Below are positions 21,738 to 30,018 of a stretch of 64,000 bases of DNA, piece by piece (position 1 is the stretch's first letter; the number at the start of each line of letters is the position of its first letter). Made by a program: the position numbers and the translations under genes. The DNA comes from Ramlibacter sp. WS9. Its GTDB lineage: Bacteria; Pseudomonadota; Gammaproteobacteria; Burkholderiales; Burkholderiaceae_C. The stretch covers positions 310,001-374,000 of the forward strand of contig NZ_RKMB01000002.1 of assembly GCF_003797765.1 (NCBI RefSeq), written 5' to 3'. Under the pieces are notes generated by a model. That model searched no databases. It was not told the DNA's origin and worked only from the letters and a program-made list of their open reading frames with translations.

Positions 21738-22238
21738 ATGAAGAAAATCTTGTTGGGTGCCGCCATTGCGGCTGTGGTTGCCGCCGCGGGTGCGGCGCTC
21801 GTGCTGGGCACGGGTGCTTCCGCAGCCCCGCAGTCCACGTTCGTGCTGCTGGATGGGTCGAGCAAGACGACGGCCGATCTCAAGGGCCGCGTGACGCTGG
21901 TCAACTTCTGGGCCACGAGCTGCACGACCTGCGTGGCGGAGATGCCCAGGATCGTGGCCACCTACGACAAGTACCAGGCCAGAGGCTTCGACACGATGGC
22001 CGTGGCCATGAGCTACGACCCGCCCAGCTACGTCGTCAACTACGCACAGACACGCAAGCTCCCGTTCAAGGTCGCGATCGACAACACAGGTGTCGTGGCC
22101 AAGGCGTGGGGCGACGTGCAGCTGACGCCCACGACCTATGTGGTGAACAAGCGCGGGGAGATCGTCAAGCGCTATGTGGGCGAACCGAATTTCGCCGAGC
22201 TGCACCAGCTGATCGAGAAGCTACTGTCGGAGACGTGA
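21738..22238 (+). CDS. TlpA-like thioredoxin family protein
   Basis: 166 residues. A single N-terminal hydrophobic segment (2-29) acts as signal or anchor, putting the domain in the periplasm. FWATSCTTCVAEMP holds the redox pair Cys62-x2-Cys65, and TPTTYVV is the cis-proline motif. This is the TlpA/ResA-type layout used for reducing apocytochrome c or copper-site cysteines, which fits the c-type cytochrome gene just downstream, though the specific role is inference. Confidence 0.9.
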   Translation: MKKILLGAAIAAVVAAAGAALVLGTGASAAPQSTFVLLDGSSKTTADLKGRVTLVNFWATSCTTCVAEMPRIVATYDKYQARGFDTMAVAMSYDPPSYVVNYAQTRKLPFKVAIDNTGVVAKAWGDVQLTPTTYVVNKRGEIVKRYVGEPNFAELHQLIEKLLSET

Positions 22239-22245
22239 GATGCGT

Positions 22246-22348
22246 GGGCCACCGCGGAACCGGCTTCGCCGGGCCGCTGGTGGCGCCCCCTTGAGGGGGA
22301 GAGGGCAACGCCCGAGGGGGCATCGCCGCAGGCGCTTCGGGGGTGGTC
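22246..22348 (+). repeat. Dispersed intergenic repeat, copy B
   Basis: GAACCGGCTTCGCCGGGC, CCCCCTTGAGGGGG and GCAGGCGCTTCGGGGG appear in the same order and orientation as in copy A at 3869-3950, with an extra GAGAGGGCAACGCCCGAG insert. It fills the space between two convergent genes. Confidence 0.75.
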
Positions 22349-22804
22349 TTAGTCCTTGCGGAACGCGTCGTGGCAGGCCTTGCAGGTGTTGGCGGTGGAG
22401 CCGAAGGCCACCTTCAGGTTGTCCAGGCTGTTGGTCTTGGCCGCTGCGAGCAGCTTGCCGGTTTCGCCGACGAGCTTTTCGTTGTGCTCCTTGAACTTGG
22501 CCTGCTCGCTCCAGATTTCCGCCTTGGCACGGGTCGGCGTCACCTTGTCGGTGCCAGGGCCGAAGCCTGCCCACGGGAGCCTGGCCATTTCGGCGACGAT
22601 CTCCGCGTTTTCTGTGGCGGCCTTCGCGTCAAAGGGCACGCGGCCATTCGCCATGGCACCGATGCGGCCGAAGTGCTGGGCCATCACGAACAGCGCGCCC
22701 TGGCGGTACTTGACGGCGTCTTCAGGCTTGGCGAACTGGGCCGAAGCCGGGGAGGCCAGCGTCAGGGCGGCAGCGGCGAGGGCGAGCGAGGCGGCAATTT
22801 TCAT
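22349..22804 (-). CDS. Cytochrome c' family protein
   Basis: 151 residues from the ATG at 22804 with GGAG nine bases upstream. A signal peptide (1-22, ending ASA) is followed by a four-helix-bundle sequence with a single heme motif CKACH (141-145) at the C-terminus, the hallmark of class II cytochrome c'. Such proteins bind NO or transfer electrons in the periplasm. It is divergent from a b-type cytochrome gene across a 175-base spacer. Confidence 0.92.
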   Translation of the reverse strand: MKIAASLALAAAALTLASPASAQFAKPEDAVKYRQGALFVMAQHFGRIGAMANGRVPFDAKAATENAEIVAEMARLPWAGFGPGTDKVTPTRAKAEIWSEQAKFKEHNEKLVGETGKLLAAAKTNSLDNLKVAFGSTANTCKACHDAFRKD

Positions 22805-22871
22805 GAGTTTCTTCTCCGAGGTTGTCAAAAGTTTTGCAGGGGCAACTCCTGCTGAGTGGAGTTTGCGGGAA

Positions 22872-22909
22872 AAGTTCTCGCGGAACTTGCGGTACAGGGA
22901 ATCTACTAA
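22872..22909 (+). promoter_or_regulatory. GAACTT palindrome and possible ECF-type promoter between two cytochrome genes
   Basis: AAGTTC-N5-GAACTT (22872-22888) is a perfect inverted repeat. Its right arm is part of GGAACTT, which is followed 16 bases later by ACTAA (22905-22909), resembling the GGAACTT / TCTAA elements used by RpoE-like sigma factors. It could drive the plus-strand cytochrome b gene. Confidence 0.45.
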
Positions 22910-22979
22910 TCCCCATCCACACGGCCGAGTGCGGCCCGGACCCGAGGAAAATTCAACAATCCATCCGGAGGAAATTCTT

Positions 22980-23645
22980 ATGTCGAACAAGGTTAGGGTG
23001 TGGGACCTGCCCACACGCCTCTTTCACTGGGCGCTGGTCGCCTGCATCCTGGCGTCGCTCATCTCGGGCTACCGCGGCGGCGACGCAATGGTGTGGCATG
23101 CGCGGATCGGCTACACGGTGTTGACCCTGCTGCTGTTTCGCATCGTCTGGGGCTTCGTGGGCGGGCGCTGGTCGCGCTTCGCTTCGTTCCTCTATTCGCC
23201 GGGCAGCGTCGTCAATTATTTGCGCGGCAAGGCGCACCCGGACCACCTTGTCGGCCACAACCCGCTGGGCGCCGGCTCGGTGTTCGCCATGCTGGCTTTC
23301 CTGTTGGCGCAGTTGGCCACCGGGCTGATCGGGGATGACGAAATTGCTTTCACCGGGCCATTCAACAAGTTCGTCGAAACCAGCAAGGGCCTCGCGGCCA
23401 CTTGGTACCACAAGCGGATCGGGCAGTGGGTGATCCTGGGCCTCGTGGTGCTGCACATTGTCGCGGTTCTCTACTACCTCTGGAAGAAGAACGACAACCT
23501 CATCAAGCCGATGCTGCACGGGGACAAGCAGCTCGGCAGCACCGCGGCGCCCTCGCGCGACGACGCCGCTTCGCGATTTGCGGCGCTGTTCGTCTTTGGC
23601 CTTTGTGCCGGTGCCATCACCTGGCTGGTGAAACTGGGCGGTTGA
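22980..23645 (+). CDS. Cytochrome b561-type diheme membrane protein
   Basis: 221 residues, ATG at 22980 after a strong GGAGG. Four main membrane helices with histidines in the expected places: RLFHWALV (His16), VWHARIGY, and WYHKRIGQWVILGLVVLHIV. VWDLPTRLFHW is the typical start of the bacterial b561/Ni-Fe hydrogenase b-type family. It would pass electrons between the quinone pool and a periplasmic cytochrome such as the divergent cytochrome c'. Confidence 0.9.
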   Translation: MSNKVRVWDLPTRLFHWALVACILASLISGYRGGDAMVWHARIGYTVLTLLLFRIVWGFVGGRWSRFASFLYSPGSVVNYLRGKAHPDHLVGHNPLGAGSVFAMLAFLLAQLATGLIGDDEIAFTGPFNKFVETSKGLAATWYHKRIGQWVILGLVVLHIVAVLYYLWKKNDNLIKPMLHGDKQLGSTAAPSRDDAASRFAALFVFGLCAGAITWLVKLGG

Positions 23646-23719
23646 GGCGGGCCCGGCCCGGCGTGCGCGCGGTTTCGCAAGGCGCTAAACTGGCGGGCCC
23701 CAAAGCTCTATCCATTGGC

Positions 23720-24217
23720 GTGCAACCGCAACAGCTTCCCCAGGTCCAGCTCGTCACGCCGGACACGCCTCAAGCGCTCGACACGCTGCGCGACATCTTC
23801 AAGGAGTACGCGCGCGGCCTGGGTGTGGACTTGTGCTTCCAGCAATTCGACGAAGAGCTCGCCACGTTGCCGGGCGACTATGCGCCGCCGCAAGGTGCGC
23901 TTTTCCTCGCCTTGGTCGACGGCCAGCCTGCCGGGAGCTGCGCGCTACGGCCGATAGAAGACACCGACTACCCCAATGCCGCGGAGATGAAGCGCCTTTA
24001 CGTGCGTGACGCTTTCCGTGGCCTGGGCCTGGGCCGCCAGTTGGTCGAGGCTACGCTGGACGCCGCACGCCAGGCGGGATACGCCTGCGTGCTGCTGGAC
24101 ACCCTCGACGACATGGAGGCAGCGCGCGCGCTGTACGAGGACCTGGGCTTCGAGGACATCCCGCCCTACTATCACAACCCGATTCCGGGCGCGCACTACT
24201 TGAAAGCCGATCTTTAA
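23720..24217 (+). CDS. GNAT family N-acetyltransferase
   Basis: 165 residues from a GTG at 23720; no clear ribosome site is seen and the start is uncertain, but the frame further upstream is antisense noise. The acetyl-CoA loop is at RDAFRGLGLGRQLVE and the C-terminal ARALYEDLGFEDIPPYYHNP is typical of GNAT enzymes acting on small molecules or amino acids. Its TAA overlaps the peroxiredoxin stop on the opposite strand. Confidence 0.8.
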   Translation: MQPQQLPQVQLVTPDTPQALDTLRDIFKEYARGLGVDLCFQQFDEELATLPGDYAPPQGALFLALVDGQPAGSCALRPIEDTDYPNAAEMKRLYVRDAFRGLGLGRQLVEATLDAARQAGYACVLLDTLDDMEAARALYEDLGFEDIPPYYHNPIPGAHYLKADL

Positions 24218-24720
24218 CCTTTGGCTTGCGCCAACAAGGTCGCGGCGTCGCTCACTTCGAACTTGCCCGGCGCTTCGACGTTCAGCGAAGCGACCTTGCC
24301 GTCTTTGACCAGCATCGAGTAGCGCGCGCTGCGCACGCCCATGCCCTTGGACGTAAGGTCCAGCGTCAGGCCGGCGGCCTTGGCGAAGTCGCCGCTGCCG
24401 TCGCCGAGCATGCGGACCTTGTCGCCCGTCTTCTGGTCGCGCGCCCAGGCGCCCATGACGAAAGCGTCGTTGACGGAGAGGCACCAGATCTCATCGACAC
24501 CGGCCTTCTTGAACTCGTCGGCGCTCGTCACGAATCCGGGCACATGCTTGGCGGAACAGGTGGGCGTGAAGGCGCCCGGCAGCGCGAACACGGCGATGGT
24601 CTTGCCGGCGGCGGCGTCTTGAACCTTCACAGGGTTCGGGCCGATGCTGCAGCCGTTGCCTTCAACCTCGGAATATTCCTGCAGGGTGACGTCCGGGAGA
24701 GCGTCTCCGACCTTGATCAT
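24214..24720 (-). CDS. Peroxiredoxin, Prx5 type
   Basis: 168 residues. Cys55 in PGAFTPTC is the peroxidatic cysteine and Cys80 (DEIWCLSVND) is a second conserved cysteine. The Prx5/AhpE-like layout (ALPDVTL, FALPGAFTPTCS, VNDAFVM) predicts reduction of H2O2 or organic peroxides with glutathione or thioredoxin. It lies downstream of the rpsQ terminator, so it should have its own promoter in the 80-base spacer. Confidence 0.93.
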   Translation of the reverse strand: MIKVGDALPDVTLQEYSEVEGNGCSIGPNPVKVQDAAAGKTIAVFALPGAFTPTCSAKHVPGFVTSADEFKKAGVDEIWCLSVNDAFVMGAWARDQKTGDKVRMLGDGSGDFAKAAGLTLDLTSKGMGVRSARYSMLVKDGKVASLNVEAPGKFEVSDAATLLAQAKG

Positions 24721-24741
24721 GATGGGTGCCTTTCTATGTCG

Positions 24742-24775
24742 ACAAAAAAGAAACGGCCCACATTGTGAGCCGTTT
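24742..24775 (-). terminator. Terminator of the rplC-rpsQ operon
   Basis: Eleven-base-pair stem AAACGGCTCAC / GTGGGCCGTTT (one G-T pair) on the minus strand, followed by TCTTTTTTG. It lies 27 bases after the rpsQ stop, so transcription does not run on to rplN-type genes. Confidence 0.85.
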
Positions 24776-24801
24776 TGCGGGGGTCTGCAGCGCGTGAGCG
24801 A

Positions 24802-25071
24802 TCAGACTTCGATGGCCTTCTCGACCAGGCGGGTCGCAACCCAGTTCTTGGTCTTGGAGATCGGGCGGCTTTCGGTGATCTCGATCACGTCGCCAGTGTG
24901 GTACTCGCCCTTTTCGTCATGGGCGTGGTACTTGCTCGACTTGGCAACGATCTTGCCGTAGAGCTCGTGCTTCACACGGCGCTCCACCAGGACCGTCACG
25001 GTCTTGGCGCGCTTGTCGCTCACGACCTTGCCGATCAGGGTGCGCTTGAGGGATGTTTTGGCTTCCGTCAT
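24802..25071 (-). CDS. rpsQ: 30S ribosomal protein S17
   Basis: 89 residues. [13 protein letters not shown] opens the OB-fold and [16 protein letters not shown], near the end, is the S17 signature. Primary 16S rRNA binder of the 30S body. Last gene of this ribosomal block: a terminator follows instead of rplN, which normally begins the adjoining spc operon. Confidence 0.97.
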   Translation of the reverse strand: MTEAKTSLKRTLIGKVVSDKRAKTVTVLVERRVKHELYGKIVAKSSKYHAHDEKGEYHTGDVIEITESRPISKTKNWVATRLVEKAIEV

Positions 25072-25082
25072 GGTGCTTGTCC

Positions 25083-25292
25083 TTACTTGGCGGTCTTGGC
25101 GGACTCAGCCTGCTTCTGGGCCAGGATGGTCTTCGCGCGGGCGATGTCGCGGCGCGTGATACGCAGCGTGCCGGTGTTGGTCAATTGTTGCGTCGCCTTC
25201 TGCATGCGCAGGCCGAAGTGGGCCTTCTGCAGGGATTTGACTTCGGCTTCGAGGCCGGCAACGTCTTTTTTGCGCAGTTCAGTAGTTTTCAT
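25083..25292 (-). CDS. rpmC: 50S ribosomal protein L29
   Basis: 69 residues, two long helices. [20 protein letters not shown] contains the conserved core ([12 protein letters not shown]) and [11 protein letters not shown] follows. L29 sits by the peptide exit tunnel and helps dock SRP and trigger factor. Eleven bases before rpsQ. Confidence 0.96.
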   Translation of the reverse strand: MKTTELRKKDVAGLEAEVKSLQKAHFGLRMQKATQQLTNTGTLRITRRDIARAKTILAQKQAESAKTAK

Positions 25293-25309
25293 TTTTCATC
25301 ACTCCTGAA

Positions 25310-25726
25310 TTACGCGCCGATCATGCGGCTGACGAAGGTCGTGCGCAGCGGCAGCTTGGCGGCTGCCAGGCGGAACGCTTCGCGGGCGAGCTCTTCGCTC
25401 ACGCCGACGATCTCGAACACGACCTTGCCCGGCTGGATTTCGGCCACGTAGTACTCGGGGTTGCCCTTGCCGTTACCCATCCGCACTTCAGCGGGCTTGG
25501 TGGAGATCGGCTTGTCGGGGAACACACGGATCCAGATGCGGCCACCACGCTTCACGTGGCGGGAAATCGCGCGGCGCGCGGCTTCGATCTGGCGGGCCGT
25601 CAGGCGGCCACGGTCCGTGCACTTCAGGCCGAAGTCACCGAATGCCACCGAGTTGCCCCGGGTGGCGATGCCGGTGTTACGGCCCTTCTGCTCTTTGCGG
25701 TATTTGCGGCGAGCGGGTTGCAGCAT
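25310..25726 (-). CDS. rplP: 50S ribosomal protein L16
   Basis: 138 residues, standard length. [19 protein letters not shown] start, [16 protein letters not shown] and [15 protein letters not shown] are the signature segments. It binds 23S rRNA near the A site and helps organise the central protuberance. The start is two bases before the rpsC stop region. Confidence 0.97.
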   Translation of the reverse strand: MLQPARRKYRKEQKGRNTGIATRGNSVAFGDFGLKCTDRGRLTARQIEAARRAISRHVKRGGRIWIRVFPDKPISTKPAEVRMGNGKGNPEYYVAEIQPGKVVFEIVGVSEELAREAFRLAAAKLPLRTTFVSRMIGA

Positions 25727-25728
25727 GT

Positions 25729-26634
25729 TTACTCTCCTTTACCGTCAGCGGGCGTGGTGCCTGCCGGCGCTGCCTTGCGGACGCGCTTAACGGTAGATTT
25801 CGGTGCATCGGCACCTGTCGTTGCTTCGGCGGGTTTGTCGCTGCCATCGGCGGGAGCGACGTTGCCAGCACCAGCTGCGGGGCGGCGGGGGGCGGGACCA
25901 CGGCGGTCACCGGTCGGGCGGTCGCCCGGGCGGCCATCGCGGCGGGGGCCACGCGGACGGCGCTCTTCCTCGGCACGGGGCTCGACGATCGCCGGCAAAT
26001 CATTGCGGCCGAGCGTGTCGCCCTTGTAGACCCAGACCTTGACGCCGATGACGCCGTAGGTGGTCTTGGCTTCGGAGAAACCGTAGTCGATGTCGGCGCG
26101 CAGCGTATGAAGCGGCACGCGGCCTTCGCGGTACCACTCGGTGCGCGCGATCTCGATGCCGTTCAGGCGGCCGGCGGACATGATCTTGATGCCCTGGGCG
26201 CCCAGGCGCATCGCGTTCTGCATGGCGCGCTTCATCGCGCGGCGGAACATGATGCGCTTTTCGAGCTGCTGGGTGATCGAGTCGGCGATCAGCTGGGCAT
26301 CGATTTCGGGCTTGCGCACTTCCTCGATGTTCACTGCCACCGGCACGCCCAGGCGCTTGCCGAGTTCTTTTTTGAGCGCTTCGATGTCTTCGCCCTTCTT
26401 GCCGATCACCACGCCCGGGCGAGCCGAGTAGATGGTGATGCGGGCGCTCTTGGCGGGGCGCTCGATGAGGACGCGCGAAACCGCGGCGTTCTTCAGCTTG
26501 CCCTTCAGGTACTCGCGCACCTTGATGTCTTCGGCCAGCATGCCGGCGAAGTCACGGTTGTTCGCGTACCAACGGCTGGCCCAGTTGCGGCTGACCGAAA
26601 GACGGAAGCCGGTAGGATGGATTTTTTGTCCCAT
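25729..26634 (-). CDS. rpsC: 30S ribosomal protein S3 with extended C-terminal tail
   Basis: 301 residues from ATG 26634 ([12 protein letters not shown]), against 233 in E. coli. The KH domain ([16 protein letters not shown]) and the [13 protein letters not shown] region are normal. The last 70 or so residues are a low-complexity tail rich in Arg, Pro, Gly and Ala, then Lys/Ala; tails of this type occur in other Burkholderiales. It forms part of the mRNA entry site of the 30S head. Fourteen bases after rplV. Confidence 0.97.
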   Translation of the reverse strand: MGQKIHPTGFRLSVSRNWASRWYANNRDFAGMLAEDIKVREYLKGKLKNAAVSRVLIERPAKSARITIYSARPGVVIGKKGEDIEALKKELGKRLGVPVAVNIEEVRKPEIDAQLIADSITQQLEKRIMFRRAMKRAMQNAMRLGAQGIKIMSAGRLNGIEIARTEWYREGRVPLHTLRADIDYGFSEAKTTYGVIGVKVWVYKGDTLGRNDLPAIVEPRAEEERRPRGPRRDGRPGDRPTGDRRGPAPRRPAAGAGNVAPADGSDKPAEATTGADAPKSTVKRVRKAAPAGTTPADGKGE

Positions 26635-26648
26635 GGTGTCCTGAGCCT

Positions 26649-26981
26649 TTAGTTGCCAACGGTCAAGTACACGTGGCACGTGGGCTTGACGATGCGATTG
26701 CCGCGGCCTTTGGCGCGCGCGGTGAAGCGCTTGAGCGAAGCGCCCTGCTCGACGTAGATGGTCTTGACCTTCAGCTCGTCGATGTCGGCGCCGTCGTTGT
26801 GTTCGGCGTTGGCGATGGCGGACTCCAGGACCTTCTTGACGATTCCCGCAGCTTTTTTCTGCGTGAAGTTCAGGATGTTCAGGGCTTGGTCCACTTTCTT
26901 GCCACGGATCAGGTCGGCGACCAGACGGCCCTTGTCGACCGAGAGGCGCACACCGCGGAGGACTGCACGTGTTTCAGACAT
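26649..26981 (-). CDS. rplV: 50S ribosomal protein L22
   Basis: 110 residues. The [20 protein letters not shown] opening (in parts [15 protein letters not shown]) and the beta-hairpin ending [15 protein letters not shown] are typical; the hairpin lines the exit tunnel and is where macrolide-resistance changes occur in other bacteria. No deviation from the family is apparent. Nine bases after rpsS. Confidence 0.97.
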   Translation of the reverse strand: MSETRAVLRGVRLSVDKGRLVADLIRGKKVDQALNILNFTQKKAAGIVKKVLESAIANAEHNDGADIDELKVKTIYVEQGASLKRFTARAKGRGNRIVKPTCHVYLTVGN

Positions 26982-26990
26982 GGTTCACCT

Positions 26991-27269
26991 TCACTTCTTC
27001 TGGACTTTTTTGTCCGCCGGGTGACCCTTGAAGGTGCGCGTCAGGGCGAATTCGCCGAGCTTGTGGCCCACCATCTGGTCGGTGATGTAGACAGGGACGT
27101 GCTGCTTGCCGTTGTGCACGGCGATCGTCAGACCGATGAACTCGGGCAGGATCATGGAGCGGCGCGACCAGGTCTTGATCGGTTTCTTGTCCTTCGTGGT
27201 CACGGCCTTGTCGGCCTTGGCCACCAGGTGGTGGTCAACGAAAGGACCTTTTTTGAGTGAGCGAGTCAT
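26991..27269 (-). CDS. rpsS: 30S ribosomal protein S19
   Basis: 92 residues. [15 protein letters not shown] and [19 protein letters not shown] are the signature segments, and [14 protein letters not shown] closes the family motif. It forms a complex with S13 in the 30S head near the A-site tRNA. Eleven bases after rplB. Confidence 0.97.
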   Translation of the reverse strand: MTRSLKKGPFVDHHLVAKADKAVTTKDKKPIKTWSRRSMILPEFIGLTIAVHNGKQHVPVYITDQMVGHKLGEFALTRTFKGHPADKKVQKK

Positions 27270-27280
27270 TCGTTAACCCC

Positions 27281-28105
27281 TTACTTCTTGCGACGCGACA
27301 CGATCATGACCTGCGTGCGCTTGTTGTTACGGGTACGGTAACCCTTGGTCAGATTGCCCCACGGATCGACGGGGTGACGGCCTTCGCCGGTCTTGCCTTC
27401 GCCGCCACCGTGCGGGTGGTCAACCGGGTTCATCACCACACCGCGAACGGTCGGACGGATACCCATGTGGCGCTTCACGCCGGCCTTGCCCAACTGGCGC
27501 AGGCTGTGCTCTTCGTTGGCCACTTCGCCAATGGTCGCGCGGCATTCGATGTGGATCTTGCGAACCTCACCGGAGCGCATGCGCACCTGGGCGTACGTGC
27601 CTTCGCGAGCCAGCAGCGTCGCGGAGGTACCGGCCGAACGGGCGATCTGGGCACCGGCACCGGGCTTGAGCTCGATGCAGTGGATCGTCGAGCCCACCGG
27701 GATGTTGCGAACCGGCAGCGTGTTGCCGGCACGGATCGGGGCTTCCGAACCGCTCAGCAGCACCGAGCCGACTTCCAGGCCGCGCGGGGCGATGATGTAG
27801 CGGCGCTCACCGTCGGCGTAGCACACCAGTGCCAGGTGGGCGGTGCGGTTCGGGTCGTACTCGATGCGTTCGACCTTGGCCGGGATGCCGTCCTTGTTGC
27901 GAACGAAGTCGACAACGCGGTAGTGGTGCTTGTGCCCACCGCCCTTGTGGCGGGTGGTGATGTGGCCGTTGTTGTTGCGGCCGGACTTCTGGAACTGGGG
28001 CTCCAGCAGCGGCGCGTACGGTTCACCCTTGTGGAGGTGATCCCGCGAGATCTTCACCATGCCGCGATGGCCTGGTGAAGTCGGTTTCATTTTGATGACT
28101 GCCAT
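27281..28105 (-). CDS. rplB: 50S ribosomal protein L2
   Basis: 274 residues. SPGHRGMVK near the start, [13 protein letters not shown] with the histidine implicated near the peptidyl-transferase centre, and [21 protein letters not shown] (the last part of it) are family signatures. One of the most conserved large-subunit proteins, needed for subunit association. It follows rplW by 12 bases. Confidence 0.98.
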   Translation of the reverse strand: MAVIKMKPTSPGHRGMVKISRDHLHKGEPYAPLLEPQFQKSGRNNNGHITTRHKGGGHKHHYRVVDFVRNKDGIPAKVERIEYDPNRTAHLALVCYADGERRYIIAPRGLEVGSVLLSGSEAPIRAGNTLPVRNIPVGSTIHCIELKPGAGAQIARSAGTSATLLAREGTYAQVRMRSGEVRKIHIECRATIGEVANEEHSLRQLGKAGVKRHMGIRPTVRGVVMNPVDHPHGGGEGKTGEGRHPVDPWGNLTKGYRTRNNKRTQVMIVSRRKK

Positions 28106-28117
28106 AGTCTTACGCGC

Positions 28118-28456
28118 TTACGCGGCCTCCCCGTTCAGGTTCAGCTCTTGACCGGGCTTGAGCATCACGTAGGCCTTGCGAACGTTGTCGCGGCGACCCA
28201 CCGAGCGGCCGAAGCGCTTGGTCTTGCCTTTGGTGTTGACCACCGAGACGCCCTTGACCTCGACCTTGAACATCAGTTCAACGGCCGCCTTGATCTCGGG
28301 CTTGGTGGCGTCCTGCAGCACCTTGAAAGTCACTGCGTTGGTCTTGTCGGCCACGTGCGTGGCCTTTTCGGAAACGATCGGAGCGATCAGAACCTTCATC
28401 AGGCGGCCTTCGTCGAACTTGGCGCGCGATGCGGGAGTGGGATTGACGCGGCTCAT
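28118..28456 (-). CDS. rplW: 50S ribosomal protein L23
   Basis: 112 residues from the ATG at 28456, which overlaps the rplD stop (ATGA); the open frame continues upstream only as antisense noise. [11 protein letters not shown] and [22 protein letters not shown] (core [11 protein letters not shown]) are L23 signatures. The N-terminus is about 12-19 residues longer than E. coli L23. It lies at the exit tunnel and is the docking point for trigger factor. Confidence 0.96.
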   Translation of the reverse strand: MSRVNPTPASRAKFDEGRLMKVLIAPIVSEKATHVADKTNAVTFKVLQDATKPEIKAAVELMFKVEVKGVSVVNTKGKTKRFGRSVGRRDNVRKAYVMLKPGQELNLNGEAA

Positions 28457-29076
28457 GCGAACATCTCCTTGAGCTTGTCCATGGCGCCCTTGGTGACGAG
28501 CACCTTCTTGTAATGCACCAGCGACAGCGGATCGGCGTAACGCGGCTCGACGACGAGCACGTTCACCAGGTTGCGCGAGGCCAAGTACAGGTTCTCGTCC
28601 ACTTCCTCGGCGATCACCAGGACCGAAGCCCCGAGGTTCATGGCCTTGAAACGGGCGGCCAGCTGCTTGGTCTTGGGCGAATCCACCTTCATGGACTCGA
28701 CCACGGCCAGCCGGCCTTCGCGGGCCAGCTGCGAGAAGATGGCGGCCATACCAGCGCGGTACATCTTCTTGTTGATCTTCTGGGTGAAGTTTTCGTCCGG
28801 CATGTTCGGGAAAATCCGGCCGCCCCCGCGCCACAGCGGCGAGGAAGTCATACCGGCACGGGCGCGGCCCGTTCCCTTTTGCTTGAACGGCTTCTTGGTC
28901 GAGTGCCGGACTTGTTCGCGGTCCTTCTGGGCGCGCGTGCCCTGGCGGGCATTGGCCTGGAAGGCGACGACGATCTGGTGCACCAGGTCTTCGTTGTATT
29001 CACGGCCGAACACGGTCTCGGGCGCGTCGTACTTCGACGCCGCCTGGCCTTGTTCGTTCAGGAGTTCGAGTTGCAT
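28453..29076 (-). CDS. rplD: 50S ribosomal protein L4
   Basis: 207 residues. Signatures: [34 protein letters not shown] and [15 protein letters not shown], with SSPLWRGGG following. Its extended loop reaches the exit tunnel. In E. coli L4 also represses its own S10 operon through the mRNA leader; here the operon starts at rplC, whose leader folds into a strong hairpin. One base separates it from rplC. Confidence 0.97.
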   Translation of the reverse strand: MQLELLNEQGQAASKYDAPETVFGREYNEDLVHQIVVAFQANARQGTRAQKDREQVRHSTKKPFKQKGTGRARAGMTSSPLWRGGGRIFPNMPDENFTQKINKKMYRAGMAAIFSQLAREGRLAVVESMKVDSPKTKQLAARFKAMNLGASVLVIAEEVDENLYLASRNLVNVLVVEPRYADPLSLVHYKKVLVTKGAMDKLKEMFA

Positions 29077-29077
29077 G

Positions 29078-29782
29078 TTACTTCGCTCCCTTCGCAGCGG
29101 AAGACTTGTCAGCCCCTGCGGTAGCGGGCTTGGCCTTCACGGCCGGGCGGACGGTGACGAAGCCGCCCTTGGAGCCGGGAACGGCGCCGCGGATCAGCAG
29201 CAGGCCACGGGCCTCGTCGATGCGGATGACGTCCAGGTTCTGGGTGGTGACGGTGTCGTCGCCCAGGTGGCCCGTCATGCGCTTGCCGGGGAACACACGG
29301 CCGGGATCCTGCGCCATGCCGATCGAGCCGGGCACGTTGTGCGAACGGCTGTTGCCGTGCGACGCGCGCTGCGAGCTCATGTGGTGGCGCTTGATGGTGC
29401 CGGCGAAGCCCTTGCCGATGGTCGTGCCCTGCACGTCCACCTTCTGGCCGACGGTGAAGATGTCGGCGGCAGGCACGGTGGCGCCAGCTGCGTACTTGGC
29501 AGCGGTATCGGCGGTGACGCGGAATTCCTGGATGATTTCACCGGCCTCCACGCTTGCCTTGGCAAGGTGGCCGGCTTGCGGCTTGGTCACACGCGAAGCT
29601 TTGCGCGAACCGAACGTGACCTGCAGGGCCACGTAGCCGTCGTTCTCTTCAGATTTGACCTGGGTCACACGGTTGTTCGACACATCCACCACCGTGACAG
29701 GAACTGCATCCCCATCATCGGTGAACAGGCGCATCATGCCCACCTTGCGGCCCAGCAACCCGAGGGAGTTGCTCAGACTCAT
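29078..29782 (-). CDS. rplC: 50S ribosomal protein L3
   Basis: 234 residues from ATG 29782 ([20 protein letters not shown]) with GGAG six bases upstream; a longer frame to 29923 would run through the leader hairpin and is rejected. [31 protein letters not shown] (HNVPGSIG) and [10 protein letters not shown] are signatures. L3 starts 50S assembly. First gene of its operon here because rpsJ lies apart behind a terminator. Confidence 0.97.
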   Translation of the reverse strand: MSLSNSLGLLGRKVGMMRLFTDDGDAVPVTVVDVSNNRVTQVKSEENDGYVALQVTFGSRKASRVTKPQAGHLAKASVEAGEIIQEFRVTADTAAKYAAGATVPAADIFTVGQKVDVQGTTIGKGFAGTIKRHHMSSQRASHGNSRSHNVPGSIGMAQDPGRVFPGKRMTGHLGDDTVTTQNLDVIRIDEARGLLLIRGAVPGSKGGFVTVRPAVKAKPATAGADKSSAAKGAK

Positions 29783-29887
29783 TTTTTGCTCCAAAACTCC
29801 CGCCGCAGCCGCTGCAATTGGCTTCTGCGTTTGACACGCCCCTTTTGGGATGAACCCTGAGGGACGCGGCGAAAGAAGGTTGATAAA

Positions 29888-29933
29888 TTCGCCCACTTGG
29901 GGCGTCTCATACGCTTCACCCAATTTGGGCGAA
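29888..29933 (-). promoter_or_regulatory. Leader hairpin at the 5' end of the rplC operon mRNA
   Basis: On the minus strand TTCGCCCA (29933-29926) pairs with TGGGCGAA (29895-29888). Inside, TTGGG pairs with CCCAA and GCG with CGC around a TATGAGA loop, with a TGAA bulge. It begins at the predicted transcription start and lies 105 bases ahead of the rplC ATG. Confidence 0.65.
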
Positions 29934-29940
29934 GTCGGCG

Positions 29941-29969
29941 ATTATAGCCCGCCCCTGGAAATACTGCAA
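29941..29969 (-). promoter_or_regulatory. Promoter of the rplC-rpsQ operon
   Basis: Minus strand: -35 TTGCAG (29969-29964), 17-base spacer, perfect -10 TATAAT (29946-29941). Transcription would start near 29934, giving a leader of about 150 bases. Confidence 0.8.
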
Positions 29970-30018
29970 AGACCCGGCCCCTCCGGCGCGCCTGCCGCCT
30001 CAGCTTTTGGAGAATTCA

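Noticed and set aside
22805..23014. Upstream extension of the cytochrome c' frame
   Set aside because: It would cover the divergent promoter and place a signal peptide in the middle of the protein.
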